Positions 28,781-39,934 of a stretch of 64,000 bases of DNA are shown one piece after another; within the stretch, counting starts at the first letter, position 1, and every line of letters begins with the position of its first letter. The position numbers were made by a program, and so were the translations under genes. The notes beneath the pieces were generated by a model that did not search any database, was not told the origin of the DNA, and saw nothing but the letters and a program-made list of their open reading frames with translations. The DNA is from Fontibacterium oligotrophicum (GTDB taxonomy: Bacteria; Pseudomonadota; Alphaproteobacteria; Pelagibacterales; Pelagibacteraceae): assembly GCA_965235975.1 (NCBI GenBank), contig CBDDZZ010000002.1:62001-126000 (forward strand). Direction: 5' to 3'.

Positions 28781-30042
28781 AAATTTAAGAGAGAATCCAG
28801 TCATTTGTAAAAAAAAATATAAAGAAAGGTTTATTGAAAATTCAGACTTAATAATCGATGAAATTATCTTATTAGACACAGGTTTAAGACAAAACCTTGA
28901 GAAACAGCAAAAATTTCAAGAAGAACGAAACAAAATTTCAAAAGTTCTCTCAACGCATAAGGATAAGAAGAGTAAAGAATTCATATCGTTATCAGAAAAA
29001 GTATCATTACTGAAAGTAGATATTGAAGTTTTTGAAAAAAAAATAAGCGAGCAAAAAGAAAAAGTTAACAAAATTCTTTCGAATCTTCCAAATATACACT
29101 TGGATGACGTACCAATCGGAAAAGATAGTTCGAGTAATAAAGAAATAAGAAAATTTGGAAAAATTAATAGTTTTGACTTTAAAATAAAGTCACATGATGA
29201 AATTGGGCTAGAAAAGGATCTAATGGATTTTGAAACAGCTGTTAAAATTACTGGATCAAGATTTGTAATTACTAAAGGAAACATTGCTAAACTAGAAAGA
29301 GCGTTAATTAATTTTATGATTGATGTTCATGTTAATGAGTTTGAGTATCTAGAGATGAATGTTCCAATCATTGTTAATGAAAAATCTATGTATTCAACCG
29401 GGACAACTGCCAAAATTTTCAAAAGATCAATTTTCTTTAGAAAATGGATTTTGGTTGATCCCTACAGCTGAAGTATCATTAACAAATATCGTTAGAGACA
29501 AAATATTAAATTATGAAGATCTGCCTTTACGATATGTTGCAGCTACACCATGTTTTAGAGCTGAGGCAGGCGCAGCAGGTAAAGATACAAAAGGAATGAT
29601 GAGACAACATCAATTTTATAAGGTTGAACTTGTCAGCATCGTTAGACCGGAGGAAAATAATAACGAACTAGAAAGATTAACAAATTGTGCAGAAACAATA
29701 CTTAAAAAACTTGAAATACCTTTTAGAGTTATGTTGCTTTCATCTGGTGATATGGGATTTTCAGCAGAAAAAACTTACGATATTGAAGCTTGGATACCAT
29801 CACAAAATTGCTATCGAGAAATATCTAGCTGTTCATCTTGTGGGCAATTTCAAGCTAGTCGAATGATGGCGCGTTATAAAGATTTAAATAAAAAAACGGA
29901 CTACGTAACAACATTAAATGGTTCAGGACTTGCTATAGGTAGAACTTTGATTGCAATACTTGAAAACAACCAAAATAAGGATGGTTCTATAAACATCCCT
30001 GTAGCACTTCAAAGTTATATGAATGGTCTAAAAAAGATTTAA
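28767..30042 (+). CDS. serS: Serine--tRNA ligase (frame broken once)
   Basis: Class II synthetase charging tRNA-Ser. The N-terminal long coiled-coil tRNA arm (residues about 30-100) precedes the catalytic core with motif 2 CFRAEAGAAGKDTKGMMRQHQF and motif 3 TLNGSGLAIGRTLIAILEN. One surplus A near 29403 breaks the frame between YSTG and QLPKFSKDQFSLENG. Removing it gives one ~424-residue enzyme. Since the enzyme is indispensable and no second copy is seen, the break is probably an error. Confidence 0.93.
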
Positions 30043-30089
30043 AAAATACAAAATTATTAAATAAAATATTGTAATTAAAGATCTTCTAG

Positions 30090-30095
30090 TATAAT
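30090..30095 (+). promoter_or_regulatory. -10 element upstream of yajC
   Basis: A consensus TATAAT lies ten bases before the yajC ATG; the best -35 candidate (TTGTAA, 15-base spacing) is weak. If used, the 5' leader would be only a few bases. The spacer from the serS stop is 62 bases. Confidence 0.4.
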
Positions 30096-30104
30096 CAGCT
30101 TTTT

Positions 30105-30386
30105 ATGTCTGCTTCCGGTTTTGCACAATTTATCCCGTTAATATTAATCTTTGTAATTTTCTATTTTCTTTTAATTCGTCCTCAACAGAAAAGAGTGGCT
30201 GAACACAAATTAATGATAACTAAATTAACAAGAGGCGATACAGTTATAACTGCTGGCGGCATTGTTGGAAAGATTACAAGAATTATTGATGATGAAAAGG
30301 CAGATTTGGAAATTGCTGAAAATATAAATGTTAAAATTATAAAATCTACTATCTCTCAAGTTTTATCTAAATCAGAAACTAAATAA
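30105..30386 (+). CDS. yajC: Preprotein translocase subunit YajC
   Basis: Small accessory subunit of the Sec/SecDF complex. 93 residues with one N-terminal helix (FIPLILIFVIFYFLLIRPQQKR) and the conserved cytosolic part LTRGDTVITAGGIVGKI. Directly followed by secD and secF, the conserved order. Confidence 0.95.
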   Translation: MSASGFAQFIPLILIFVIFYFLLIRPQQKRVAEHKLMITKLTRGDTVITAGGIVGKITRIIDDEKADLEIAENINVKIIKSTISQVLSKSETK

Positions 30387-30393
30387 TTAAGTA

Positions 30394-31969
30394 GTGTTAA
30401 ATTTTTCCAGATTGAAAATTGGATTTATTATAGCTTCATTATTAATTTTTTTTTATATTTTCATAGGAAATTTTAACTTTGTAAGTAAATATAAAATTTT
30501 TTTAGATAAAAAAGTAAATTTAGGATTAGACCTTCAAGGGCGGATCATATTTATTATTAGAGATTGATATTAACCCTTTAATTACAAAAAAAACTCAAGA
30601 GAAATATAATGATGTAAAAAAAATTTTTGATGAAAAAAAATTTGATTATAAAAATTTAATTTTTTTAAATAATAAAATTCAATTTGAGTTAAAAAATTTA
30701 AATCAAAAAGATGATGCTATAAATTTAATTAATCGAGCAGGTAAAGATAATGTATTTCTTAATAACAATTTAGAAAATACAAAAAAAGATTTTGTATATA
30801 GAGTAGAAAAAAATTTAATTGTCGTACAATTTTCTGATGATTATATTAAAAATTTAAAGAAAGACACGATTAATCAATCTATAGAAATAGTAAGAAAAAG
30901 AGTTGATCAACTCGGCACAAAGGAACCCTCTATTCAACAAAAGGGCGATAATAGAATTATTGTTGAGTTACCTGGTTTATCCGATCCATCTAATTTTAAA
31001 AATATTCTTGGAAAAACTGCTCAGCTTAATTTTAAATTTTTAAAATCCAATTCTATTGATAAAGACAATATTGGTTTTGAAAAAATTAAAAACAAGGCAG
31101 ATGGCTCTTTTATTGAAGTTGAAAAAAAATTAATTGTTTCTGGGGAAAATTTAATTGATGCCCAACCAGGTTTTGAAAGGGATACAAACCAGTCAATTGT
31201 AAGTTTTAAATTTGACAGTGTAGGGGCTAAAAAATTTGCAAATGCTACGAAAGACAATGTTGGAAGACCGCTTGCTATTATATTGGATAATGAAATTTTA
31301 AGTTCCCCGGTTATTAGAGAGCCAATACTAACAGGTAGCGGACAAATTTCCGGAGGTTTTTCCGTAGAAGAAGCTAATCAATTAGCCGTTTTATTAAGAG
31401 CAGGTGCATTACCGGCGCCCATGAAAATAATAGAGGAAAGAACTGTTGGCGCTGACCTTGGTGAGGACTCAATTCGCTATGGTTTGATATCTTTCATGAC
31501 AGGTTTTTTACTAGTTTTCGTTTATATGATTTATGCTTACAAATTGCTGGGTTTTTTTGCAAATATTTCCCTTTTACTCAATGTTGTAATTTTAATTTCA
31601 ATATTAACTCTATTTGGATCTACTCTCACTTTACCTGGAATTGCTGGAATAATTCTTACTGTTGGAATGGCAATCGATACAAATGTTATTATTTTTGAGC
31701 GAGCAAAGGAAGAATTAATGGTAGAGAAATCTAACATTATTGCTTTTGATGTGGCATATAAAAAATCATTATTAACAATTATTGACTCAAATTTAACAAC
31801 ATTTATTGCAGGCATAATTTTATTTTATTTAGGAAGTGGACCTGTAAAGGGTTTTGCAATCACTTTATGTGTTGGTCTTATAACATCTTTCTTTACAGCT
31901 TTTACTGTCAACAGGCTAATGATTGCAAAATACATTAAAAATAATAAGGATAAATTAATAAGCTTTTAA
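30394..31969 (+). CDS. secD: Protein translocase subunit SecD (frame broken once)
   Basis: Proton-driven export factor working with SecF. It begins at GTG 30394 with a membrane helix. The P1 segment KVNLGLDLQGG is split by a surplus C at about 30541, after which the frame stays open to 31969. The large periplasmic domain, DQLGTKEPSIQQKGDNRIIVELPGL, precedes six membrane helices including GIAGIILTVGMAIDTNVIIFER. About 524 residues after correction. One base precedes secF. Confidence 0.92.
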
Positions 31970-32851
31970 ATGACTAATTTTAATTTTTTAAGATATAAAA
32001 ATTTTTTTATTTTACTTTCAGTTTTTCTTATTTTTTTTTCTTTAATTTTAATATTTACAAAAAGTTTAAATTTTGGCGTAGATTTTAAAGGAGGAACAAC
32101 AATCGAATTAAGACTAGAAAAACAAGTGGAAATTGAAAAAATAAGAAATTCATTATCAAAATCAAAAATTAATAATTTCTCTGTAAAAGAGTTCGGGACC
32201 GCTAACGATTTATTAGTTTCAACTGATAATTCTGTCTCAGCTAATGATATTAAAAACTTTTTAGAAAAAGATCTGCAGGTAAAGATAACAGTTAGAAAAG
32301 TTGAAACAGTAGGCCCAAAAGTAGGCACAGAGTTAATTAAATCTGCCATTTACTCATTAATCTTAGCATTTACTGCAATTTTTATATATTTATGGTTTCG
32401 TTTTGAGTGGCAATTTAGTCTTGGAGGTATTGCCGCTCTTTTTCATGATGTACTAATCACTGTAGGCGTTTTTTCACTGCTTGGCCTTCAATTTGATCTT
32501 TCTATAGTTGCAGCTCTATTAACTATTTTAGGTTACTCAATTAATGATACGGTTATTATTTATGACAGAATTAGGGAAAATTTAAAAAAAGATAGCTCAT
32601 CAGAATTATCAATTTTAATAAATGAATCATTGAATAATACTCTTTCAAGAACATTAAAAACGTCAGGAACAACACTTTTATGTATTGTTGCGGTGCTAAT
32701 CTTTGGAGGAGAGGTTTTAAGAGGTTTTGCTTTTGCTATAACTTTTGGAATTATCGTAGGTACATACTCTTCTATTTATATTGCAGCGCCAATTTTAATG
32801 TTTTTTAAAGTAAAAAGAGATTGGTCTATAAAAATTGATAATACGCCTTAA
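31970..32851 (+). CDS. secF: Protein translocase subunit SecF
   Basis: Partner of SecD in the inner membrane. 293 residues, with the start NFGVDFKGGTTIELR, helices including FHDVLITVGVFSLLGLQFDLSIVAALLTILGYSINDTVIIYDRIREN, and six predicted membrane helices. Its 3' end overlaps the convergent PuuD-like gene by four bases. Confidence 0.95.
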   Translation: MTNFNFLRYKNFFILLSVFLIFFSLILIFTKSLNFGVDFKGGTTIELRLEKQVEIEKIRNSLSKSKINNFSVKEFGTANDLLVSTDNSVSANDIKNFLEKDLQVKITVRKVETVGPKVGTELIKSAIYSLILAFTAIFIYLWFRFEWQFSLGGIAALFHDVLITVGVFSLLGLQFDLSIVAALLTILGYSINDTVIIYDRIRENLKKDSSSELSILINESLNNTLSRTLKTSGTTLLCIVAVLIFGGEVLRGFAFAITFGIIVGTYSSIYIAAPILMFFKVKRDWSIKIDNTP

Positions 32852-33447
32852 TATAGATTTTGTGCAGCTACCATTGTTAATAACATTGGAATTGACAAAA
32901 AAGTATTCGCTCTAGATACCAATAGTGCTGTTCTTGTAGATTTAGCTTTCACTTCGGGATCACATTCAACGATGCCTAAAGCCTTTTTTTGATTTGGCCA
33001 AATAATAAACCAAACATTAATGGCCATAATTATTCCAAGCCACATTCCAATGCCTATTGTTATATTTTTAGGACCACCTTTAAATGCTAAAGCTTCATGG
33101 ACATAACCGTTTAAGTAAGCAGTTATTAATCCTGTAATTATTGTAAAAAGTGCAGCCCAGCGAAACCAAAATAAAGCCGTTGGTGCAATTACTTTGCTAA
33201 TAGCAGGTTTTTGTTCATCAGTAATTTTTGACATACTAGGAATTTGAACAAAATTAAAATACCACAATAATCCTATCCACATAATTCCAGATATAACATG
33301 AAGGTATCTAAATATAGCGCTCCAAAAATATCTATCACTTGTCCATCCGTCATTTATATAAAATAAAATATAAAAGAAAATTAAAGTAGCAATAACAGAA
33401 CTTAATAGTGTTTTTGGAAGAGATAGAAGAATATTACTGATTCTCAT
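32848..33447 (-). CDS. PuuD-like membrane protein (urate hydroxylase membrane domain only)
   Basis: 199 residues with about five to six membrane helices. It matches the N-terminal membrane domain of PuuD (PF06181), e.g. YLHVISGIMWIGLLWYFNFVQIP and GIGMWLGIIMAINVWFIIWPNQKKALG. The C-terminal cytochrome c domain of full-length PuuD (no CxxCH) is absent. Whether this form oxidises urate is unknown, and no purine catabolism genes are nearby. Short forms are common in alphaproteobacteria and may have another redox role. Confidence 0.75.
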   Translation of the reverse strand: MRISNILLSLPKTLLSSVIATLIFFYILFYINDGWTSDRYFWSAIFRYLHVISGIMWIGLLWYFNFVQIPSMSKITDEQKPAISKVIAPTALFWFRWAALFTIITGLITAYLNGYVHEALAFKGGPKNITIGIGMWLGIIMAINVWFIIWPNQKKALGIVECDPEVKAKSTRTALLVSRANTFLSIPMLLTMVAAQNLY

Positions 33448-33473
33448 AAATTTACTTTATCATAAAAATTTTA

Positions 33474-36362
33474 TTAAGCACTTTTTCTCGATATATTCTT
33501 AGATAAAATTTTTTTTAAAAATTCTCCAGTATAACTTCCCTTTGTTAATGAAACATCCTCTGGAGTTCCTTCAGCAATAATTTTTCCACCTTTTACGCCT
33601 CCTTCTGGACCCATATCAATAATCCAATCGGCAGTTTTTATTACATCCAAATTATGCTCAATAACAATAACTGTATTTCCTTTATTTACGAATGTATGCA
33701 GAACTTCTAATAATTTTTTTACATCATGAACATGTAAACCTGTTGTTGGTTCATCAAGAATATAAATAGTCCTTCCTGTTGCTCTTTTTGATAATTCTTT
33801 TGCAAGCTTTATTCTTTGAGCCTCTCCACCTGATAGGGTAGTGGCCTGTTGACCAATTTTAATATAACCAAGTCCTACTTTTTGAAGCGTTAAAAGTTTA
33901 TCTCTTATTGATGAAATATTTTCAAAGAAAATAACTCCCTCATCAACAGTCATATTTAAAACATCAGCAATATTTTTATCCTTAAATCTTATTTCTAAAG
34001 TTTCTCTATTATATCTGTTTCCTTTACACACATCACATTGAACATAAACATCAGGTAAAAAATGCATTTCGTAAGTAATCACGCCATCTCCTTCACAAGC
34101 TTCACATCTTCCTCCCTTAACGTTAAAAGAAAATCTTCCAGGTTTATAACCCCTTGCTTTTGAATCGGGTAAATTTACAAACCATTCTCTAATTACTGTA
34201 AAAGCTCCAGAGTAGGTTGCGGGGTTTGACCTTGGAGTTCTACCAATAGGAGATTGGTCAATATCAATTATTTTATCTAAATATTCATAGCCCTGAATAC
34301 CTTTAAAAGGCTTAGGCATATTTTTGGTTATAGTTTTATTAATCATTAAATTTAATGCCCTATAGAGGGTGTGAAGAACAAATGTCGATTTTCCGCTTCC
34401 AGAAACTCCTGTTACTGCTGTAAAAGTGCCAAGCGGTATCTTGGTTGAAACATTTTGTAAATTATTTCCAGTTGCACCACTTAAGCTTAAATATCTTCCA
34501 TCTCTCGCTTTTTTTCTTATCTGAGGAATAGAAATATATTTTTTTCCAGATAAATATTGTCCAGTAATACTAATTTCATTTTGTTTAATTTCAGCAGGAG
34601 AGCCCATGGCAATTATCTTTCCTCCTTCAGTCCCAGCTCCAGGACCCAGATCAATAATGTAGTCTGAATTAAGCATTGCTTCTTCATCATGCTCAACGAC
34701 TATCACCGTGTTTCCTAAATCTCTTAGTCTCTTAAGAGCATTTAATAGTTTTATATTATCTTTTTGATGTAAACCTATGGATGGTTCGTCTAAAACATAA
34801 AGAACACCTGTCAGTCCTGAGCCAATTTGTGATGCCAATCTAATTCTTTGTGACTCTCCACCTGATAAAGTTCCTGAAGATCTTGATAAATTCAAATAAT
34901 CAAGTCCAACGTTTATTAAAAAATTTAATCTTTCGATAATTTCTTTCAAAATATGAACTGAAATTTTATTCTCTTTTTCAGTCAAATGATTTGGAAGGCC
35001 TGAAAACCATTCATAAGCACTCTGAATAGACATTTTTGAAACTTCACTAATATTTAATTCTTTTATCTTAACCGAAAGAGCCTCTTCTTTAAGCCTCATA
35101 CCTTTGCATCGGTCACATTCTGTTTCATTTTGAAATTGAGAAATTTCCTCTCTTTTCCAGTCGCTATCAGTTTCTAAATATTTTCTTTCTAAGTTATTAA
35201 TAACTCCTTCAAATGATTTTTTATTAGAATATTTTTCATATCCATCATCATAAGAAAATTTTATTTCCTCTTCACCAGAACCATATAAAATTAAATCTTG
35301 AATTTTTTTTGGTAAATCCCTCCAAGGAGTTTCGAGTGAAAAATCATAATGCTTAGCTAGAGAAGATAATGTTTGAGCGTAATATAAAGTTGAACTTGAT
35401 GACCATGGTACGATTGCACCATCGATTAAAGATTTTTTTTCATTAGGAATTACTAATTTTGGATCTATATAAAGATCAACGCCAATCCCTTCACATTCAG
35501 GGCAAGCTCCATACGGGCTATTGAAAGAAAATAGTCTAGGTTCTATTTCCTCTATAGTAAAACCACTCTCTGGACATGCAAATTTTGAAGAAAAAACTAT
35601 TTTTTCACTTTTTTTAAATTCTTTAGGAAGATTTTCATTTATAAAATCTACATAAACTAAGCCATCAGATAATGATAAAGTTGTTTCAATACTCTCAGCT
35701 ATTCGTTGTTGTTCTTTTTTATCATTGATAAAGCCATCTATATAAATATCTATGTCGTGTTTTACGTTTTTATTTAGAACAGGTGATTCATCGATTTCAT
35801 AAATTTTCCCATCAATTCTAGTTTTTTGAAAGCCTCTTTTTTTATAGCCTAATAATTCTTTTTTATACTCTCCTTTTCTACCCCTCACGATAGGAGCAAA
35901 TATTTGAATCTTGGATTGTTTTGGTAAATTTAATATGCGATCTACCATTTCTGATACAGTTTGAGATTTAATAGGCTTTCCTGTAAATGGTGAATAAGGA
36001 ATTCCAACTCGAGCGTATAAAACGCGCATATAATCGTAAATTTCAGTTACCGTTGCAACAATTGATCTTGGATTTTTTGATGTTGTTTTTTGTTCAATAG
36101 AAATTGCTGGAGACAAACCTTCAATCAAGTCGACGTCAGGTTTTCTCATACGATCTAAAAATTGTCTTGCATACGCAGATAAACTTTCGACATATCTTCT
36201 TTGTCCTTCAGCATAGATCGTATCGAATGCTAATGATGACTTGCCTGAACCAGATAGTCCGGTTATTGTTATTAATTTATCCCTTGGAATCTCTAGCGAA
36301 ATATTTTTTAAATTATGTTCTCTTGCTCCTTTAATAACGATTTTTTTAACAGTATTACTCAT
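33474..36362 (-). CDS. uvrA: UvrABC system protein A
   Basis: Damage-recognition ATPase of nucleotide excision repair. 962 residues: two ABC modules with Walker A GLSGSGKSSLAFD and GVSGSGKSTFVLH, two signature regions (LSGGESQRIRLA, LSGGEAQRIKLA), and zinc-binding cysteine pairs in YGACPECEG, CDRCKG and CEACEGDG...CDVCKG. Intact over 2.9 kb. Divergent from ssb across 82 bases. Confidence 0.97.
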   Translation of the reverse strand: MSNTVKKIVIKGAREHNLKNISLEIPRDKLITITGLSGSGKSSLAFDTIYAEGQRRYVESLSAYARQFLDRMRKPDVDLIEGLSPAISIEQKTTSKNPRSIVATVTEIYDYMRVLYARVGIPYSPFTGKPIKSQTVSEMVDRILNLPKQSKIQIFAPIVRGRKGEYKKELLGYKKRGFQKTRIDGKIYEIDESPVLNKNVKHDIDIYIDGFINDKKEQQRIAESIETTLSLSDGLVYVDFINENLPKEFKKSEKIVFSSKFACPESGFTIEEIEPRLFSFNSPYGACPECEGIGVDLYIDPKLVIPNEKKSLIDGAIVPWSSSSTLYYAQTLSSLAKHYDFSLETPWRDLPKKIQDLILYGSGEEEIKFSYDDGYEKYSNKKSFEGVINNLERKYLETDSDWKREEISQFQNETECDRCKGMRLKEEALSVKIKELNISEVSKMSIQSAYEWFSGLPNHLTEKENKISVHILKEIIERLNFLINVGLDYLNLSRSSGTLSGGESQRIRLASQIGSGLTGVLYVLDEPSIGLHQKDNIKLLNALKRLRDLGNTVIVVEHDEEAMLNSDYIIDLGPGAGTEGGKIIAMGSPAEIKQNEISITGQYLSGKKYISIPQIRKKARDGRYLSLSGATGNNLQNVSTKIPLGTFTAVTGVSGSGKSTFVLHTLYRALNLMINKTITKNMPKPFKGIQGYEYLDKIIDIDQSPIGRTPRSNPATYSGAFTVIREWFVNLPDSKARGYKPGRFSFNVKGGRCEACEGDGVITYEMHFLPDVYVQCDVCKGNRYNRETLEIRFKDKNIADVLNMTVDEGVIFFENISSIRDKLLTLQKVGLGYIKIGQQATTLSGGEAQRIKLAKELSKRATGRTIYILDEPTTGLHVHDVKKLLEVLHTFVNKGNTVIVIEHNLDVIKTADWIIDMGPEGGVKGGKIIAEGTPEDVSLTKGSYTGEFLKKILSKNISRKSA

Positions 36363-36399
36363 TTTTTTAGTAAATTTTATTCTTTTAATTTGATTAGTC

Positions 36400-36408
36400 T
36401 GATATAAT
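36400..36408 (+). promoter_or_regulatory. Extended -10 promoter upstream of ssb
   Basis: TGATATAAT is a perfect extended -10 element 36 bases before the ssb ATG, in the uvrA/ssb divergent spacer. The -35 region is poor, which an extended -10 tolerates. In many bacteria this spacer carries a LexA box, but I see no CTGT/GAACATGT-type motif here. Confidence 0.5.
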
Positions 36409-36444
36409 AAACCTTTAAATTCTAGTTCAAAAAAGATCTATATT

Positions 36445-36897
36445 ATGGCAGGTAGCTTAAATAAAGTTTTATTAATTGGCAGACTTGGAAATGATCCAGA
36501 AATTAAGCAAATGCAAAATGGTAAAAGTGTAGCACGTTTAAGTGTAGCTACCTCTGAAAGCTGGAAAGATAAAAGTACTGGAGAACGAAAAGAAAAAACA
36601 GAATGGCACCGAGTTGTAATTTTTAATGAAGGTTTAGTTAATGTTGTTCAAAAATATCTTAAAAAAGGAGCTCAAGTTTACATTGAGGGCCAATTAAATA
36701 CTAATAAATATACCGACAATAATGGTCAAGAAAAGTACAGCACACAAATAGTTTTACAAGGTTATAGTTCAAGTCTTACCATGTTAGATGGAAAAAATTC
36801 TTCTTCCGGCGAGGGAAAAAAATTGGATAATAGCCAACTCCCTTCCGATGATATGCCTGATATTTCCCAGGACCCCGACGATAAAGTTCCTTTTTAA
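36445..36897 (+). CDS. ssb: Single-stranded DNA-binding protein
   Basis: 150 residues: N-terminal OB fold (MAGSLNKVLLIGRLGNDPEIKQM, TEWHRVVIFNEGL, KKGAQVYIEGQL) and a flexible tail ending in the acidic partner-binding tip DPDDKVPF. Adjacent to gyrA downstream and uvrA upstream, the usual alphaproteobacterial order. Confidence 0.96.
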   Translation: MAGSLNKVLLIGRLGNDPEIKQMQNGKSVARLSVATSESWKDKSTGERKEKTEWHRVVIFNEGLVNVVQKYLKKGAQVYIEGQLNTNKYTDNNGQEKYSTQIVLQGYSSSLTMLDGKNSSSGEGKKLDNSQLPSDDMPDISQDPDDKVPF

Positions 36898-36906
36898 ATT
36901 TACTTC

Positions 36907-39644
36907 ATGAGTGAAGATTCAAATCAAGATAATTCAAAAATAAAAAAATATAGTTCAGTTCAAATCGTTGATGAGATGAAGACCTCATACTTATCTTACG
37001 CAATGAGCGTTATTATAAGTAGAGCATTACCAGATGCAAGAGATGGACTAAAACCTGTTCATAGAAGAATAATTTACGCTATGTACAAAGGTGGTTATGA
37101 TTGGTCGAAACAATTTAGAAAATCAGCAAGAGTGGTCGGGGATGTAATAGGTAAATATCATCCTCATGGGGATACAAGCGGTTTATGATGCCTCTGGTAA
37201 GATTGGCTCAAGATTTTTCACATGAGTGTAAACATTGCTTGATGGGCAAGGAAACTTTGGATCTATGGATGGAGATAGAGCAGCTGCAATGCGTTATACA
37301 GAAACTAAGATTAGCAAAATAATTAGCAGAATATTTAGTTGCTGGACATTGAAAAAAATACCATTGACTTATCAAAATAACTATGATGGATACTCGTAAT
37401 TAGAACCAACCGTACTTACCAGCTCAGATTTCCTAATTTACTTAGTTAATGGTGCAGGACTGGTATAGCCGTTGGAATGGCGACAAATATTCCACCACAT
37501 AATCTTAGGTGAAATTATCGATGGCAACTCTTGCTCTATATTGATAACTAATGAAATTTCTATTGATGAACTGATTGAAATTAATGTCACAGGTCCTGAT
37601 TTTCCAACAGGAGGTTTGAGTTATTGGAATATGGATGCAATATAAAACTGGATATAAGCTACTGGAAGAGGTTCTATTAATAATAAGAGCGAGAAACTGA
37701 GATAACAGAGGAAGCAAAAAAAAGATAAAACTGTTGACATAGTAATTAAATCTGAGTTCCCTTATCAGACCAACAAAGTCTATTACTGATAGAAAAAATT
37801 GCCAATCTGCTAGTTACGAGAAAAAAAGATTAGAAGGAATTTCAGACATTAGAGATGAGTCAAATAAAGAAGGCGTAAGAATTGTCATTGACTTAAAAAG
37901 AGGTGTTTCAAGCGAGATTATTATAAATCAACTTTATAAATATTCTCCAATAGAGTCATCATTTGGATTTAACACTCTTGCAATACTTAATGGTAAACCC
38001 GAATTATTAAATTTAAAACAATTCATAAAAATTTTTGTCGAATTCAGAGAAAAAATTTTAATTAAAAGAACTTTATTTGATTTAAAAAAAGCAAAAGATC
38101 GTGTTCATATATTAATTGGTTTGTTTATAGCTATAGAAAATATTGATGAAATAATTGCTATTATTCGCAAATCCAAAAACCCAAATGATGCAAAAACAAT
38201 ATTACAAAATAAACAATGGAACTTTAAAAAGTCAAAAATTAATAAGGATATTTTAGATGTCAGTGATTTATCTAACAAGGAGCAATATTATTTATCTGAC
38301 TATCAGGTTAGAGCAATTCTTGAATTAAGACTTCAAAAACTTACAGCAATTGGCCATGAAGAAATTAATCAAGAGATTTCAGATCTTCATAAACTTATAA
38401 TTAAATATAAAGAAATTCTTAATGATAGGAACGCATTGCTAACGCAAATTAAAAATGAACTTAAAGATATCAAAAGTAAATTTGCAAACCCTAGAAAAAC
38501 TAAAATTATAAATAAAATCGAAAATTTTGATATAGATGATGTTGTTCAAAAAGAAGATGTAATTATTACAATTACTAATAAAGGCTATATCAAACGTAGC
38601 CCTTTAAGTTCAATTCGTGTTCAAAAAAGAGGCGGCAAAGGTAAGACTGGAATTACTACTCGAGATGAAGATTTTGTAAGTCAAATATTTACCGCTAGTA
38701 CTCTGACACCTATACTTTTCTTCTCATCAAAAGGAATTGTTTATAAATTAAAAGCCTGGAAAATTCCTGAAGGTTCAAATCAATCCAAAGGAAAAGCTTT
38801 ACAAAATATTTTTCCTTTAAAAGAAGGGCATATGATCACGTCTATAATGCCTCTTCCGAGTGATGAAGCGACATGGGCAAAAATGAAAATTATATTTGCA
38901 ACTGCTAACGGAAAAATAAGAAAAAATAGTCTCTTAGACTTTGAGAATATCCAATCTAGCGGAAAAATCGCGATGAAATTAGAAGAAAATGACTCAATAG
39001 TTGGAATTAAAATTATAGAAGATGACGATGATTTTCTATTAAGTACAGAAAAAGGCAAATCACTAAGAGTTCAATCTACTAAGTTAAGACTTTTCAAAGG
39101 AAGATCTTCTAAAGGAATAAAAGGAATATCATTAAAAAAAGACGATAAGATTATTTCATTATCGATTTTAAAAAACGTAAAAATTTCATCTGATGAAGCG
39201 AGGGCATATATAAAAGCGTCTAGATTGGAAAAAGATATAGATGAAACTCCAGACGATGACACTGAGAAATCTAAAGAAGTAAAATTATCAAAAAAACAAA
39301 TTGAAGAATTTAAAAACAAAGAACAGTATATTTTAACTATAACCGCAAATGGTTTTGGAAAACGCTCTTCTGCATATGAATATAGAGTAAGCGGCAGGGG
39401 AGGTCAGGGAATTATTAGTATTATAAGTTCAGAGAGAAATGGATTAGTTGCATCAACTTTCACTATAAATCATGAGGATCAGATCATGTTAATTACTGAT
39501 AAAGGACAGGCGATTAGATGCAATGTAAAAGATATACGAATAACCGGAAGAAACACACAAGGTGTTCGTGTCTTTAATCTCTCTAAAGATGAAAAAGTTG
39601 TTTCTGCCACTAGAATTGAAGACTCAACAGAAGAAAATATTTAA
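36907..39644 (+). CDS. gyrA: DNA gyrase subunit A (frame heavily broken at 37.18-37.83 kb)
   Basis: DNA cleavage subunit of gyrase. Start and core YLSYAMSVIISRALPDARDGLKPVHRRI are intact. Between about 37180 and 37830 there are more than ten surplus single bases. Within this patch the catalytic tyrosine motif AAMRYTET is still readable (near 37290), and removing surplus bases gives the HPHGDTAVYDALVRLAQDFSM segment. From 37840 to the end the frame is clean, with the gyrase-specific box KRGGKGKTG in the C-terminal beta-propeller. No other type II A subunit is in the window. I read this as consensus error, not a pseudogene. Confidence 0.9.
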
Positions 39645-39934
39645 TGACTGAAAGAGCGAAGATTTATCAACCTGTAAAAACTGCAATGCAATCTGGTAAA
39701 GCTAGAACTAAATTTTGGATTTTAGAATTTAATAAATCTAATTTTAATAAAGACTTTGTAATGGGATGGGTATCTTCATCAAATACCAACGAACAAATAA
39801 AATTAAAATTTGAGACAAAAGACCAGGCCATTGCTTATGCTAAAGAAAATAATATTCAATTTGATTTAATAAATCCTCAAAAAAATAAATTAATCATTAA
39901 ATCTTACGCTGATAACTTTTTAAACAATGTTTAA
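39644..39934 (+). CDS. ETC complex I subunit (NDUFS4-like accessory subunit)
   Basis: 96 residues matching the alphaproteobacterial homologue of mitochondrial NDUFS4 (PF04800): KIYQPVKTAMQSGKARTKFWILEF, then MGWVSSSNTNEQIKLKFETKDQAIAYA. Accessory subunit of NADH:quinone oxidoreductase, typically encoded away from the nuo operon as here. Overlaps the gyrA stop by one base and the next gene by eight. Confidence 0.88.
   Translation: MTERAKIYQPVKTAMQSGKARTKFWILEFNKSNFNKDFVMGWVSSSNTNEQIKLKFETKDQAIAYAKENNIQFDLINPQKNKLIIKSYADNFLNNV

Noticed and set aside
29359..29471. Programmed ribosomal frameshifting in serS, secD, holB, recG or coaD
   Set aside because: The break sites share no slippery heptamer or downstream structure, lie at unrelated positions, and affect genes never known to use frameshifting.
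36907..39644. gyrA as a real pseudogene
   Set aside because: Indispensable gene, only surplus single bases, flanking parts perfectly conserved; a consensus error is far more likely.
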